This document shows, piece after piece, positions 11,800 to 23,200 of a stretch of 64,000 nt of DNA. A program made the position numbers and the translations under genes. Location: the NCBI RefSeq assembly GCF_933775445.1, contig NC_065877.1:7130001-7194000 (forward strand), written 5' to 3'. Source of the DNA: Argentina anserina. Its lineage: Eukaryota; Streptophyta; Magnoliopsida; Rosales; Rosaceae. Below the pieces are notes generated by a model that was not told the origin of the DNA, searched no databases, and saw only the letters and a list, made by a program, of their open reading frames with translations. Within the stretch, counting starts at the first letter, position 1. Each line of letters opens with the position of its first letter.

Positions 11800-13800
11800 A
11801 ATTAAAGTATATGATCGAGTATGATGAATACGAGAATAATAACAACGTAATGGAACATAACGTAACCATTAAGAATTCATATCTATTATATTAAGACGTA
11901 ATCTATAGTAATAAGGAGACCTACTTAGACTAAGACACACATAAAATAATTCTCTCATAACACTCCTCATTGTGTCGCATGTCTCGGTTGAATGGTACAC
12001 ACATCGTTGTCTCGGTAAAAATCTTATCAAGTAAAATAAAAACCTCTTGGGTGAAAAATAAAAGTTTCAACGAATGGAAAAATAGCACAACAAACTATCT
12101 ATATTTGATAGCATCATGTTAGATAGACTCCACCTGAAGTCTACGAAATAACTCCATTTGATTAGTGTCATAATCATGGAGTACGAAGAACAACGTATAC
12201 AATGTTCATTAAATGCTTCTCAAAAGTAGTATCATTAATTTAACCTCACATCCTTAGATCATACATGCTAGACATAGCCAAGCTTTGATCTTAAGAAACA
12301 AGATTGCATCACAACTCAAACAAGAGTTTGTAATGAAAATCAGATTCCCGCGTGAAATAACATTCACGAACTTAGACGGCCATAACTTCTTTGTTATAAT
12401 AGGTATCAGTGAACTGTAAAATGTTCTGGACCGGATCAGTTCCACAACTCAGTAGATACCCGTGGCTTTCCAGTGACATATAGTTCACAACCTAACTCGA
12501 CCGGATCAGTTTACAATGCTCTGTCGAAGTTGACTGACTTGCAAATTTCCGGAGAGAACTGTCCTACTTTACTAAAACGGTCATAACTCACTCAATACGA
12601 TAGCTATGAACCAATGGTTAGTGAACCAACAGTACTAAATTCACTATATTTCATTGAGTGAGTTGTCATGTAGGTCTTGTTGAAGTTGACCTATGAAACT
12701 AGACAGATTCTGATTTGTCACATTCAATGTGTCTTTCATAAAGGAATAGGGGAATGGACTAATGAATGACTGATTTTGGTCCGAGATTGAACCGTTCACA
12801 TCCTCTACGTTGCTAATGTCGACTGCTAAACCAAGGTGTGCGTTGATGTTACTGAAGCTACTGACGGCGTTGGTGTGGATATGATTTGTGTTGGTTCACC
12901 AAGTGTAGAACTAAACTCATGTTAAAAGAACAATTTAAGTCCAATGACAATGCATAGGCATATAGTTAATCACATCATAATGACGCAATAGTGTCTCAAC
13001 AACACTTACATATATGAATCTATAGCCCATTGAAACTCTTCATCATCTTTACTTAGACGAAATAGAGTGTCCAAAATTAGCTTTCATATGAACACGTATG
13101 GGTATAAGTTTTTGCAACCGATTGTATTACGTTATCTCGAACATCGCAATCTAACTGCATAAGCTCTCCGTGGTCTGGAGACATTTAATTGAGCAATTAA
13201 GGTCCTTCAGGCACTTTCATATTTGTGTTAAGCATATGCTGCAAATCAGTTTTCATGGACACTACTAAAAGTAATTATATCCATAACGAGTGAATATAAC
13301 TCATCGTAGTCAATACAAGGATAATGAGACAATCTTTGCGCCAAAAGTCCGGTAAATATTGCATGACTTCATCTTTCTCATTACACTTATGAACAAAGAC
13401 TAACATAACTAGTCTAGTTCATCCTGTATTGATTCTTTCTACTTCGGTCAAGTTGCTCATCATTGATACTTCACAACGGAATAAGAGCTTAAGCGGATAC
13501 AACATCAATCATGGGAGATCAATCTATTAACACGTGCGCGTGCTTATACGATCAATTGAGAGATTTCTTTTGTTCTCTAACATCAACAAAATGAGTCTGT
13601 AGCATCCCACAAAAACTTAGTTGATACACATATTTAGAGAATATCTCTTGATGATGAGCGGAATATTTGTGCCTACACACCTCGCTTCTTTCTGGTTTTG
13701 ATTCCAGAGAATAATGATCTCCCCCTCATCTAGGTAAGAGCCAAGACATAAGCTATGACCCTTACTAGTCCATCTTTACGTTTTCCGCCCTTGTTTTTGG
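11800..13800 (-). mobile_element. Degraded Ty1/copia retrotransposon remnant (antisense)
   Basis: On the minus strand, about 13190-13370, fragments of a copia reverse transcriptase can be read across frameshifts, including a DYDELYS-like segment followed by a VMDIITF-like segment and later a KYES motif. The flanks at 11.9-12.2 kb have the low-complexity style of copia non-coding regions. There are many stops and frame changes, and neither LTR end was identified, so the boundaries are approximate. It starts right after the 3' end of the second LecRK. Confidence 0.55.
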
Positions 13801-14403
13801 TGCAATACCACGAGCGCCGACAACACCATCTCAAACCCCCCATTATTTGTTAACACTAAAAGTTTAGAGTTCCCTTCAATTCCTCGGAAAGAATGATCAC
13901 AGCTTATTCTATACTAACGATGATGTTTTACAGGGTTTATTATAGACGTTTTAATTAACGCCGCTCTATCACCGAAGTGTCCACTATGTATCATAACTTT
14001 TATATTATGTTTATAATAAAACAATCGCATTATGAAGCGACTATATGAAGGAAATTTCTCGGAATCGATCGACACCATCCGTTGTGATTTTTAGTGACCA
14101 TTTTAAAATTTCATCCAATTCGGACCTCATTTGACCGTTGGAATATCTGATAAACCAAAAACACTACTAATATGTCCTAAGGGTCCTAAGGGAGGACCAA
14201 TTACCAAAATGCGAATGCCGAAAGCTGATTACATATTTGAAATCACCTAATTTTTGTCACCGTTCGTGCGTGGTCGCAACGAGGGAACCTATTTGATAAA
14301 ACCTCGGTCAATGAGATTTTAATATGTCAAAACGCCTTTTTTTTGTTCACCGTAGGTACGGACGGTCAAACCATGTTCAAAACAGACTAAATTTTTACAT
14401 GGT

Positions 14404-14406
<3 letters not shown>
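13801..14406. other. Unassigned AT-rich repeat-like sequence
   Basis: No coding capacity or clear termini. The style (short reiterated phrases such as CCTAAGGGTCCTAAGGGAGG near 14180, and a long TA run directly after) suggests an old unclassified transposon. No family could be named. Confidence 0.35.

Positions 14407-14439
<33 letters not shown>
14407..14439. repeat. (TA)n microsatellite
   Basis: Uninterrupted TA dinucleotides of about 33 bases. Confidence 0.95.
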
Positions 14440-14441
<2 letters not shown>

Positions 14442-14579
14442 ATCACATTTATTGGTGTCGATCGACAATATTTCGAAACTAGAATTTATTTGTGATTTTT
14501 TTAAGAATGTTTTCTAGTAATTCTTTTATTATTCGAAACCCTTAAATAAGAGTATTATGTTTTTTTTTCTAATACAAAC

Positions 14580-14709
14580 CTACAAGACTCGACCCTTAAA
14601 AACCCGCAAAACCCGTTTTAGGTGGGCGGATTGAATATTGATATTTGTGAAAATACCCGGCCCGTCATTTATTTAAATGTACTAAAACCCGGCCCGTTGA
14701 CAAGCCTTA
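14580..14709. mobile_element. Possible end of a hAT-like non-autonomous element
   Basis: The segment repeats ACCCGGCCCG / AACCCGC phrases and ends in CCCGTTGACAAGCCTTA. This is the style of small hAT-derived elements whose terminus reads TAAGGCTTGTCAACGGG. No opposite terminus or 8-bp duplication was found, so it is probably truncated. Confidence 0.35.
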
Positions 14710-15104
14710 GTTTGGTGTAACATAGCTAGTTTCATTTTATGTTGGTAAAAATCGTCACATAATTTCTTGAGGAGTGAAATTGACACATCATAATCGTCAC
14801 ATAATTCTAGAAAGAGATGGATGATGGTCGGCTATTAAGTTTGAACTAATCATGTTTAGCACTGCAATCTTTAGTTTAAGTTTGAACTGAGAAGCTGCAC
14901 CTTTCATTGGGTATTTGGTAGGAATAAGAGTTTATCGTACGTAAGTAAAATGGGAAAAAGTTTGAACAAACGCAATTGCTTTTTGCAAATGACGTTGGGT
15001 TACAGAGATGTACGAAAACTAGTTAGGATTCAATAGTTCTTGTACTTATGTTATAGTTACGAAAGTTGTCCAACTATATTTATCGGTGAAAGGAAGTTTA
15101 TGTA
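14710..15104. other. Unassigned AT-rich interval
   Basis: No coding region, repeat family or terminal motif seen. Confidence 0.4.
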
Positions 15105-15114
15105 CTAATATATA

Positions 15115-15497
15115 CAAAAATTCTCAGCTGCGGACGTCTGCATCATCTGTACGGTGCGCATTCGGCGATTCCAGATACCGGCGCACACAACGATGGCACC
15201 GACCAGTACAACTGCACTCCCCTCCTCCCAGCGCTCATGTCCGTGCCGGCCGGAGTTGCAGTGCCAGCCTACGGCGGCCGAGATCTCGAAATCTCCGCAC
15301 GGTGCCCAGAAACTTGAAATTTCGAGATTCTGGCCGGTCCACGCCGGCGCTGCAGCTCCGGCCGGCATATATATGAGCGCCGAGAGGAGGGGAGTGTGGC
15401 TGTGCTGGTCGGCGCCATCGTTACGCATCGCCAGTGGCCGGAATCGCCGAATCCGCACCGTACGGATGATGCAGACGTCCGCGACCGAGAAGCCCCG
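15115..15497. mobile_element. GC-rich palindromic MITE (Mutator-like by TSD length)
   Basis: The segment folds back on itself over nearly its whole length. The left arm from 15121 (TTCTCAGCTGCGGACGTCTG) pairs with the reverse complement of the right arm ending at 15490 (TTCTCGGTCGCGGACGTCTG). Pairing continues with scattered mismatches to a small loop at about 15290-15320. It is flanked by the 10-bp direct repeat CTAATATATA (15105-15114 and 15498-15507), a length fitting Mutator-like duplications, although TA-rich flanks make this less certain. Open frames on both strands are a by-product of the GC-rich arms. Confidence 0.7.

Positions 15498-15498
<1 letters not shown>

Positions 15499-15545
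<47 letters not shown>
15499..15545. repeat. (TA)n microsatellite
   Basis: About 45 bases of TA repeats between the palindromic MITE and the next MITE cluster; both seem to have inserted beside it. Confidence 0.95.
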
Positions 15546-15551
<6 letters not shown>

Positions 15552-16078
15552 ATCCAGAGTGAAGCTTCATTCTAAAATTTCAGAGTGAAGTTATAATTTT
15601 GACACACTTTTCGGTCAAATTTTTTCACCATAAGCGATTCAATATTTAGGTATGCTATTCAAGATCATCTCTACAAAATATCATCTATATCCAGAGTGAA
15701 GCTTCATTCTGAAATTTCAGAGTGAAGTTCCAATTTTGACGCACTTTTCGGTCAAATTTTTTCACCATAAGCGATTCAATATTTATGTATGTTATTCAAG
15801 ATCATTTCTACAACGTTTCATGTAATTCGACAATGGTTTGAGCTTTTAAAATTGAGATTTACACGAACGGTTTATGTTGAATATTTTTTATTCATTCATT
15901 GATTTAATCTAATTTCAATATCTTAACGATGTCCGAATTAAATGAAATTTTGTAGAGATGATATTGAATAACATAGATAAATATTGAATTGCTTATGGTG
16001 AAAATATTTGACCGAAAAGTGTGTCAAAATTGGAACTTTACTATGTAATTTTAGAGTGAAGGTTCACTCTATTTATAC
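15544..16078. mobile_element. MITE copy A with long terminal inverted repeats and a duplicated left end
   Basis: It begins TAGTCTCTATCCAGAGTGAA. The left terminal block (with CACTTTTCGGTCAAATTTTTT) is present twice in tandem (about 15547-15690 and 15691-15835). The inverted counterpart lies at about 15940-16070 (ATTTGACCGAAAAGTGTGTC). The right end is damaged and merges into copy B. No coding capacity. Confidence 0.7.
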
Positions 16079-16480
16079 AATCTCTATCCAGTGTGAACCT
16101 TCACTCTGAAATTACAGAGTGAAGTTCCAATTTTTGCAAACTTTTTAGTCAAATTTTTTCATCACAAATGATTCAATATTTAGATATGCTATTAAAGATA
16201 ATCTCTACAAAGTTTCATCTAATTTAACACTGGTTTGAGCTTTCAAAATAGTCATTTACACGAATGGTTTACGTTGAATAGTTTTAATTTGTTCATTGAT
16301 TTAATCTAATTTCAATACCTTAACGATAACCGAATTAGATGAAACTTTGTAAAAATGATCTTTAATAGCATACCTAAATATTTTAAATCATTTGTGATGA
16401 AAAAATTTGACCGAAAAGAGTGCTAAAATTGGACTTCATTATGTAATTTCATAGTGAATGTTCACTCTGGATAAAGACTA
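16079..16480. mobile_element. MITE copy B of the same family, tandem to copy A
   Basis: It runs from ATCTCTATCCAGTGTGAACC to CACTCTGGATAAAGACTA (ending 16480). The terminal inverted repeats are about 170-200 bp and meet around 16290. The right end reads TAGTCTTTATCCAGAGTGAA on the minus strand, matching the left end of copy A. TA-rich sequence flanks the cluster on both sides (15499-15545 and 16482-16500), suggesting insertion at TA. The superfamily is not certain. Confidence 0.7.
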
Positions 16481-17157
16481 TTTATATATATATATATATT
16501 ATTAATTTCAAGTTAATACCTTCATAAAGCTGCTGGAAATGGTGAAAAAGTAATCTTTCCTAGTGAGAGCGATCGAAGTGGGCCAAGTGACGCAGGCTAT
16601 ATGCCATGAGACACTGGTTGATTAATCGAACAATTGCTCGATTAGATAGAAAATTAATAGTAATAAGTTAGAAAACTCGAAGAACATACAGTAGCACATC
16701 ATAGTTAATCTTGTCCCATTCAAACATAGTTCTTATTTTGTTCAACCAGTCATTGCAACCAAGATCATTAAAGTATGTTATCCAGCGTTTTAGATAAACA
16801 CTAATATATGACATAGAATTTGAGTAATAAATCATTCAAATTAAGTAAGACCACCTAACTTGGAAAACAAAAAGGATTAAAAAAAATAGGGGCCAATTTC
16901 ACATAGAAGTTATAGTTATAATAATTATGTACTTAGTGAGGACTGAGGAATTGTACACTATCGCCATGTTATAATAAGCTACACATGTAAGTTCTTCGAA
17001 CAGTCTTGTAAAAACTATAATTTGTATCATCAATCCAAGTAGTAGATGAATTTATTGAATTTCTTCAGCCTGAAATCGGTCGCTTTCGTTTTTTGTAATT
17101 TAGTTTCTTCAACTTGGGAATAAATTTCATCAAGACAAAAACAATTGAAAATAAAAA
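16481..17157. other. Unassigned AT-rich interval before the first gypsy element
   Basis: No coding region or terminal motif was recognised. It ends in GAAAATAAAAA (17147-17157), which is repeated directly after the 3' LTR. Confidence 0.45.
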
Positions 17158-19984
17158 TGTAATAACCCTAAATTTACAAACAATTTTTGAGTGATTGGAA
17201 TTCTATGAAATTGTGAAATTTAAATAGAATGAATGTGATTGGTTACGACGTTACGAAACGAGTAACGGATACGTTTTCGGAACGTTTAATTCGAAAAAAA
17301 CGTTACGTTTCCGCAACGTATTTATCGACTTTTATTCCGTCGCTCGGTTGCGAAAATTTCCTTCACGAAAGTCGTAGGGCTCGTCGATACGAGTTCGGGG
17401 ATATGTGACGCGTTATAATCGGATGTTGTACGTAAAAGTTATTAACGATAGAAGTTGTTTCGGATTTTGGAAATTAGTATATAAAGGAGGTTTTATCAGC
17501 TAGGGTTTCCAAAAGTGGAAACCCCTCACTCACTCTCTTCTTCCGCCTCCCTCCTTCTCTCTCTCTCTCGCTTTCCCGAGTCTCCCTCTCCCTCCCTCAC
17601 TGACCACCGGCGATCTAACCTCACCGGCTGCCGTGAGTCTCACCACCCACCCCAAAGGCGTCGCACGACCACCCTCAGTCACCCCTGGACGCGACGAGCC
17701 GCGATTCGCCACACTGAAGCTCTCCGAAGACATCAAGCTTCTGCAGACCGCCGCCGTTCGAACCACCATTTCTGACGACTCAAGGGCTCGGAGGAGAGCA
17801 CCTCAACACCGATCCTCACCCTTGACACCCTCAGTCACCGAATTAGGGGTCAAATCGCTGAGGTTCGAGTTCATCCTGAAGGATAGAACATTGTCGGCGA
17901 TCCGAGCCTCTCCGGTGCTAGATCGGAGTTAGTAGCTTCAAATCGAGGTATGGATGATATGATTGATGGATTGAGTGTGTTTGTTGTTGAATTTTGAATG
18001 GTTTGGAGGCAGATCGGAGGAGGTGAGGAGGAGGGGATACCGCCGCCTAGAGTGAGTGGCGTGTGAACGCCACGCGCGGCCTGCCGGAGGTGGCGCGTGC
18101 ACCCCACGCGCCGCCACGTGCGGCGGCGTGAACAGTGATTACGAGAAGGGTAATTTTGTAATTTATTTTTACGTACGGTAAATGTAAAAGTAAATTTTAT
18201 TTATGTACGATAAATGTAAATTTTATTTACGTACGGTAATTATAAATATAAATTACTTTCAGTAAAGATAAAAAGTAATTTTGGAAGGGTAATACGGTAA
18301 TTATTGTTTACTGAAACAGTACGTACATTTGAATAGTAATCATACGTACAGAAATACGTAAACAGTATGTACTCGTACAACGATACGTATTGGTTATGTA
18401 TTTGTACATTAATACGTGAATAGTACTGTGAATAGTAACCGTGATTAGTAACATTGAACAGTAACACTGAAAAGTGTCGGTGAACAGTAAATTCGTAAAA
18501 CCGAAAATTGCTGAACAGGAACCGATTATTACTGTTTCGGCATTTAAAGGTTTACGAAACGTTTCTAAATTCTTTTCTTATCTTTTCAAGGTGATCTATA
18601 AAGCAAGGAAATGAATTATATTCGGAAATTGTGGGATTACGCTCGACTCGATAAGGTGAGTAAAATCTCACATATTTACGAATCTACCCTTGCGGTGATT
18701 GTAAGATATTTGCAAGAGTTTTTAATATTGAAATACGACATGTATACAATATAATGGATTCTATATATATTGTATAAATGGTAATAAGTACATATATATA
18801 TATATATAATTTGCTATATTATATACTGTTATGAATTCATCTGGATTAGGTTAATTCGATGACAAGCATGTGAGTTTAATATGGAGATTGTTTAACGTTT
18901 TGTCATCGGACGTGTTTATAAATTATGACATGTATAAGAGATAATGGATTATATATATATCGTATAAATGGTAAATAAATACATATATATATATAGTTTG
19001 CTATATAATATACTGTTATGATTTTTTTGTGATGATGTCATTTTGATGACAAGATATATTGAGCATGTGATTTTGATTTGTACAATATGATGTGAGATTA
19101 TTGTACGTGATTTTAACATTGAGATTGTTAAAATGTTGATTTGTCTTCGGACGTGATTTGGTACAATATGATGTGAGATTATTGTACGTGTTTGGCAAGT
19201 CGGAACCTAGCCTTTGGCCGGGCGAAAGTTACGATACAGTTAGAGTTCTAGTCTGTCTGTCTTAGTACTGCATGTGAGGTAACGGGTGGTTATCTGCTCA
19301 TAGGTACTCAGATTGTTTTGGATGTTGGGTAGCGGGTGGCTATCCAATATCGGCGGTGTATTACGTGAGGGGTAACAGATGTGTACCAGCGTTCTTGGTA
19401 CCCGTAATATAAATGCATTTGGGTAACCAGAAGGGTTACTTAATTTCTCATGAGCGTTTTATTTCATATTTCTTTGGGACGACCAGATGGGCCGTCCATT
19501 GACTCATGAGTGCATTTATATTTGATGATTTGTGATTTTTCGTATATATTGATATGCGATTATATTTTCATTTTACTCATACGAGCTATAAGCTTACCGG
19601 GTTTGTGTTTACAATCCCGGTGCACCAATCCGATGGTGTAGGGGATAATTCCGCAGGTATTGATTAGTGGAGATTGAGTGACAACTCCGGAGGCTCGAAG
19701 TCGTTCGAATCCTACTTGTGGTGAGGTTTTCAGCGTGGATTTGTATGTGAGAATTGGTGTGGTTTTATTTGTGAGAATTGTGAGTGATGTGAGAATTATT
19801 ACATTTCCATTTTATGTAAGGATTATAAATTTGGTTTGTAATAATTGGTTTGTCTGAGTTGTATTGAGAACTCAGAATTGATCCACTGCGACATTTTAAA
19901 TGATTTCGATTTCATTGAGATTATTTTGTGTTTAACGACTTTGAAATTTTGAGTTTTTAAGCTCGAAATTTTGGGGTCGTTACA
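17158..19984 (+). repeat. 5' LTR of gypsy element 1
   Basis: 2827 bp, TGTAATAACC to GGGGTCGTTACA, directly followed by the PBS. It lacks about 170 bp present in the 3' LTR (the region corresponding to about 25606-25775). It includes a TATA box near 17478, a GC-rich leader with short accidental open frames (17515-17932), ACGTACGGTAAATG-type repeats at 18165-18245, GAACAGTAA-type repeats at 18415-18495, and two copies of TACAATATGATGTGAGATTA (19080 and 19161). Confidence 0.92.
17478..17485 (+). promoter_or_regulatory. TATA box of the 5' LTR
   Basis: TATATAAA about 320 bp into the LTR, before a pyrimidine-rich GC-rich leader; conserved in the 3' LTR at 25034-25041. It is the probable RNA polymerase II core promoter of the element. 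Confidence 0.6.
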
Positions 19985-19986
19985 GT

Positions 19987-19999
19987 TGGTATCAGAGCC
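19987..19999 (+). other. Primer binding site (initiator tRNA-Met)
   Basis: TGGTATCAGAGCC two bases after the 5' LTR end, the standard plant retrotransposon PBS complementary to the 3' end of initiator tRNA-Met. Confidence 0.9.
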
Positions 20000-20272
20000 T
20001 AAGTGCGTATTTGGCGATTATCAATATCATCCGGGAGCGATGATCCGACTGCAGGCGGGCACCCATCACATGCCCCTCGGTATTGATATGTCGTCGGGTA
20101 CGCGAGAGTGTTTTAGGAGCCATACCATACGGTTTGGTCCTCTAGGGAGTATTGTGATGATACTTCGATGATTCATCTCATTCTGAAATTCTATGTCGAT
20201 ATCTATTGAATCTGGTTTGATTGAATTTGAGATTTCACAAGTATTGACTAAGTGTTCCATTGTTTGAAGGTG

Positions 20273-23200
20273 ATGAATGCTGATAAGGGCCGAGGACGGG
20301 CGAGAGGCCGAGGTCGAGGTAGGGCCGCAGGCCGAGTCCGCAACGTGGAGAACCTGTATGAGGAGGCCGCTCCACAGGAAGAACAGGTTGAGCATGCTGC
20401 TGCAGTTAGAGATGATGGTCGAGTGTTGAAGCTGATCAAGGATATCAGTGCACTGTCAGCGCCGACCTTTCATGGAGGACTAGATCATATGGTAGCTGAC
20501 CATTGGATCGAGGTTATGGAGACTTATTTTGAGATGATAGAGTGCACAGAGATTGAGAAGAGAAAGATAGCTACATTCTTTCTCAAAGGTGATGCTCTAG
20601 ACTGGTGGAAGAGCATGAGACAGACAGTGGATGTGACAACATTCACATGGGGAGGTTTCACTACCATTTTTCAAGAGAAGTATTTTCCGGCCTCAGTACA
20701 GGAGGACTTGGAGCTGGAGTTTCTGGCACTGGTACAAGGAGACATGACCGTTAGAGAGTATGATGCTCGATTTTCGCAGCTGTACCGGTATGTCAGGCCT
20801 ATGGGTACGACCGCTTTGGCTCAGAAGTATCTACGAGGGCTGAAACAGGAGTACAAGACCATGATATCAGTCCTTTGCCTGACTACTAAGGAGTTGATAT
20901 TTGAGAGTGCCATGAGCTTGGAGCAGGCTGATAAGACTCAAGCATGAGATGTGGGAAGTAGGGATGCAAAGGAAAAAGGCAAGGCAATCTGTACAGGTAG
21001 CGAGCACTCAGGACCGACGGGTAGGTCATGGAAGAGGCCAAGACCCCACTATCAGGTTCCGGCAAGGGCGACACCCCTAGTTAACAGGGCTGCACCATTC
21101 AGACCATTGGCAGCGGTGAGGTGTTATGGCTGCAATGAGATGAGACATTACGCCTCAGCATGTCCGAAACCGAAGAAAGCAGGCTGTCACCGGTGCGGGC
21201 AAGTCGGACACATAGCTAGAGATTGTACCCGACCACTTCAGGGAAGGCAGGAACGGCCGCAGAGACAGCTACCAACGGGCCAAGTTAGAGTGTTCGCAAT
21301 GGGTCAGCGAGACACAGGAGTGGAAGGTACATTAACACTTTTTGACTACCTTGCTAGAGTACTGTTTGATACGGGAGCATCGCATTGATTCATTGCTAGT
21401 TCGGTAGTAGAGATGCTAGGATTGATTCCTACACCTCTTGGGGACGCCTTATGTGTCACTTCACCCCTTGGAGTGTCACTTGAGTTAGAGACAATCTGCA
21501 AAGCTTGTCTTATTTTGATTGGAAGTAGAGAGTTCTCTGCTTCGTTGATTGTGATTCCGGACCACACTTATGATGTGATTTTGGGGATTGATTGGTTGAG
21601 ACCACAGCATGCTGTGATTGATTGTTTCGACATGGTGGTGTCATTTCATAGACCTGGGGAGCCTGCGTTTCGTTATCGTTGCCTCAAGTCTGATAACGCC
21701 ATGAGATCAGGAGTTTTGGCACATGTGGAGTCAGTGGATTAGAAAGTAACTATCACAGACATTGTGGTAGTATCTGAGTTTGGTGAAGTGTTCCAAGAGT
21801 TACCAGGGCTACCTCCTCGAAGAGTGGTAGATTTCTGCATTGATGTAGTACCTGGTACATCACCTGTGTCAAAGGCGCCTTATAGAATGGGGCATAATGA
21901 ACTTAAGGAGCTAAAGGTGCAGATCGATGAGCTATTAGACCAAGGGTTCATTAGACCTAGTGTTTCACCTTGGGGAGCACCTGTGTTGTTCGTGAAGAAG
22001 AAATATGGTTCTCTACGGTTATGTGTAGACTACAGAGAACTGAACAAGGTGACCATCAAGAATAGGTACCCCTTACCTAGGATTGATGACTTGTTCGATC
22101 AGCTCAAAGGTGCTACGGTGTTCTTTAAGATTGATTTGAGATCCGGTTATCATCAGCTCAGAGTGAAGGAAGAAGATATATCGAAGACAGCCTTCAGGAC
22201 CCGGTATGGACATTATGAGTTTGTTGTCATGCCACTTGGTCTAACGAATGCACCAGCTGTCTTTATGAGTTTGATGAACCAAGTATTTAGCCCGTACTTG
22301 GATGAGTTTGTTGTGGTGTTTGTGGATGACATTCTGATATACTCCAAGACACAAGAAGAACATGTGGTGCACCTGAGGACAGTGTTGCAGACCTTGAAGG
22401 AGGCGAGACTATATGCCAAGCTAGAGAAGTGTGAGTTCTAGAAAGAGGAGGTCAAATTCCTTGGTCATGTTGTCTCAAAAGATGGAGTACTAGTGGACCC
22501 GTCAAAGGTAGAGGCAGTAAAGAATTGGAGTCGTCCGAAGAACCCTACGGAGATTCGTAGTTTCCTCGGTTTGGCAGGTTACTACATGAGGTTTATCGAG
22601 GGGTTCTCTAGTATTGCATCTTCATTGACCAAGTTGACCAAGAAATATACTCCGTTCGTGTGGACGGATGCATGTGAGGAAGCATTCAGCAAACTAAAGA
22701 CCAGATTGACCACAGCCCCAGTGTTGACGATTCCTTCAAGTGGTGGTGGTTATGTCATTTACAGTGATGCTTCGCTCCAAGGTTTGGGTTGTGTGTTGAT
22801 ACAGCATGGAGGAGTTATTGCTTATGGCTCGAGATAGTTGAAGATTCATAAGAAGAATTACCCGACTCACGACCTAGAGCTTGCGGCAGTTGTGTTTGCC
22901 CTGAAGATTTGGAGGCAATTACTTGTATGGAGAGAAGTTTCAACTCTTTTCAGATCATAAGAGTTTGAAGTACTTGTCTTCTCAGAAGGAGCTGAATATG
23001 AGGGAGAGGAGATGGATGGAACTCCTCAAGGACTATGACTTCACATTAGAGTACCACCCGGGGAAGGCAAATGTTGTGGCTGATGCCTTGAGTAGGAAAC
23101 CGAGAGGTGTGGTGGCTTCACTTATGGTCCAGGAATGGTTCATGCTAGAAGCTGCATCAGAGTTTGATTTGGTACCATCGGGAGGAGAACCAAGGGTCTT

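Noticed and set aside
15154..15501. Protein-like open frames on both strands of the GC-rich palindrome
   Set aside because: They arise because GC-rich inverted arms have few stops. No recognisable domain, start context or neighbouring gene supports them.
17153..17157. A standard 5-bp TSD for gypsy element 1
   Set aside because: The last five bases before the 5' LTR (AAAAA) do not match the first five after the 3' LTR (GAAAA); only the 11-bp repeat fits the junctions.
17515..17932. Open frames in the GC-rich part of the gypsy LTRs (also 25187-25486, 54406-54747, 60708-61049)
   Set aside because: They lie entirely in LTR leader sequence and change frame between copies. Their conservation between LTR copies reflects copying of the element.
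19987..19999. tRNA-Met-like sequence beside the LTR
   Set aside because: It is only a 13-base primer binding site complementary to the tRNA 3' end; no cloverleaf surrounds it.
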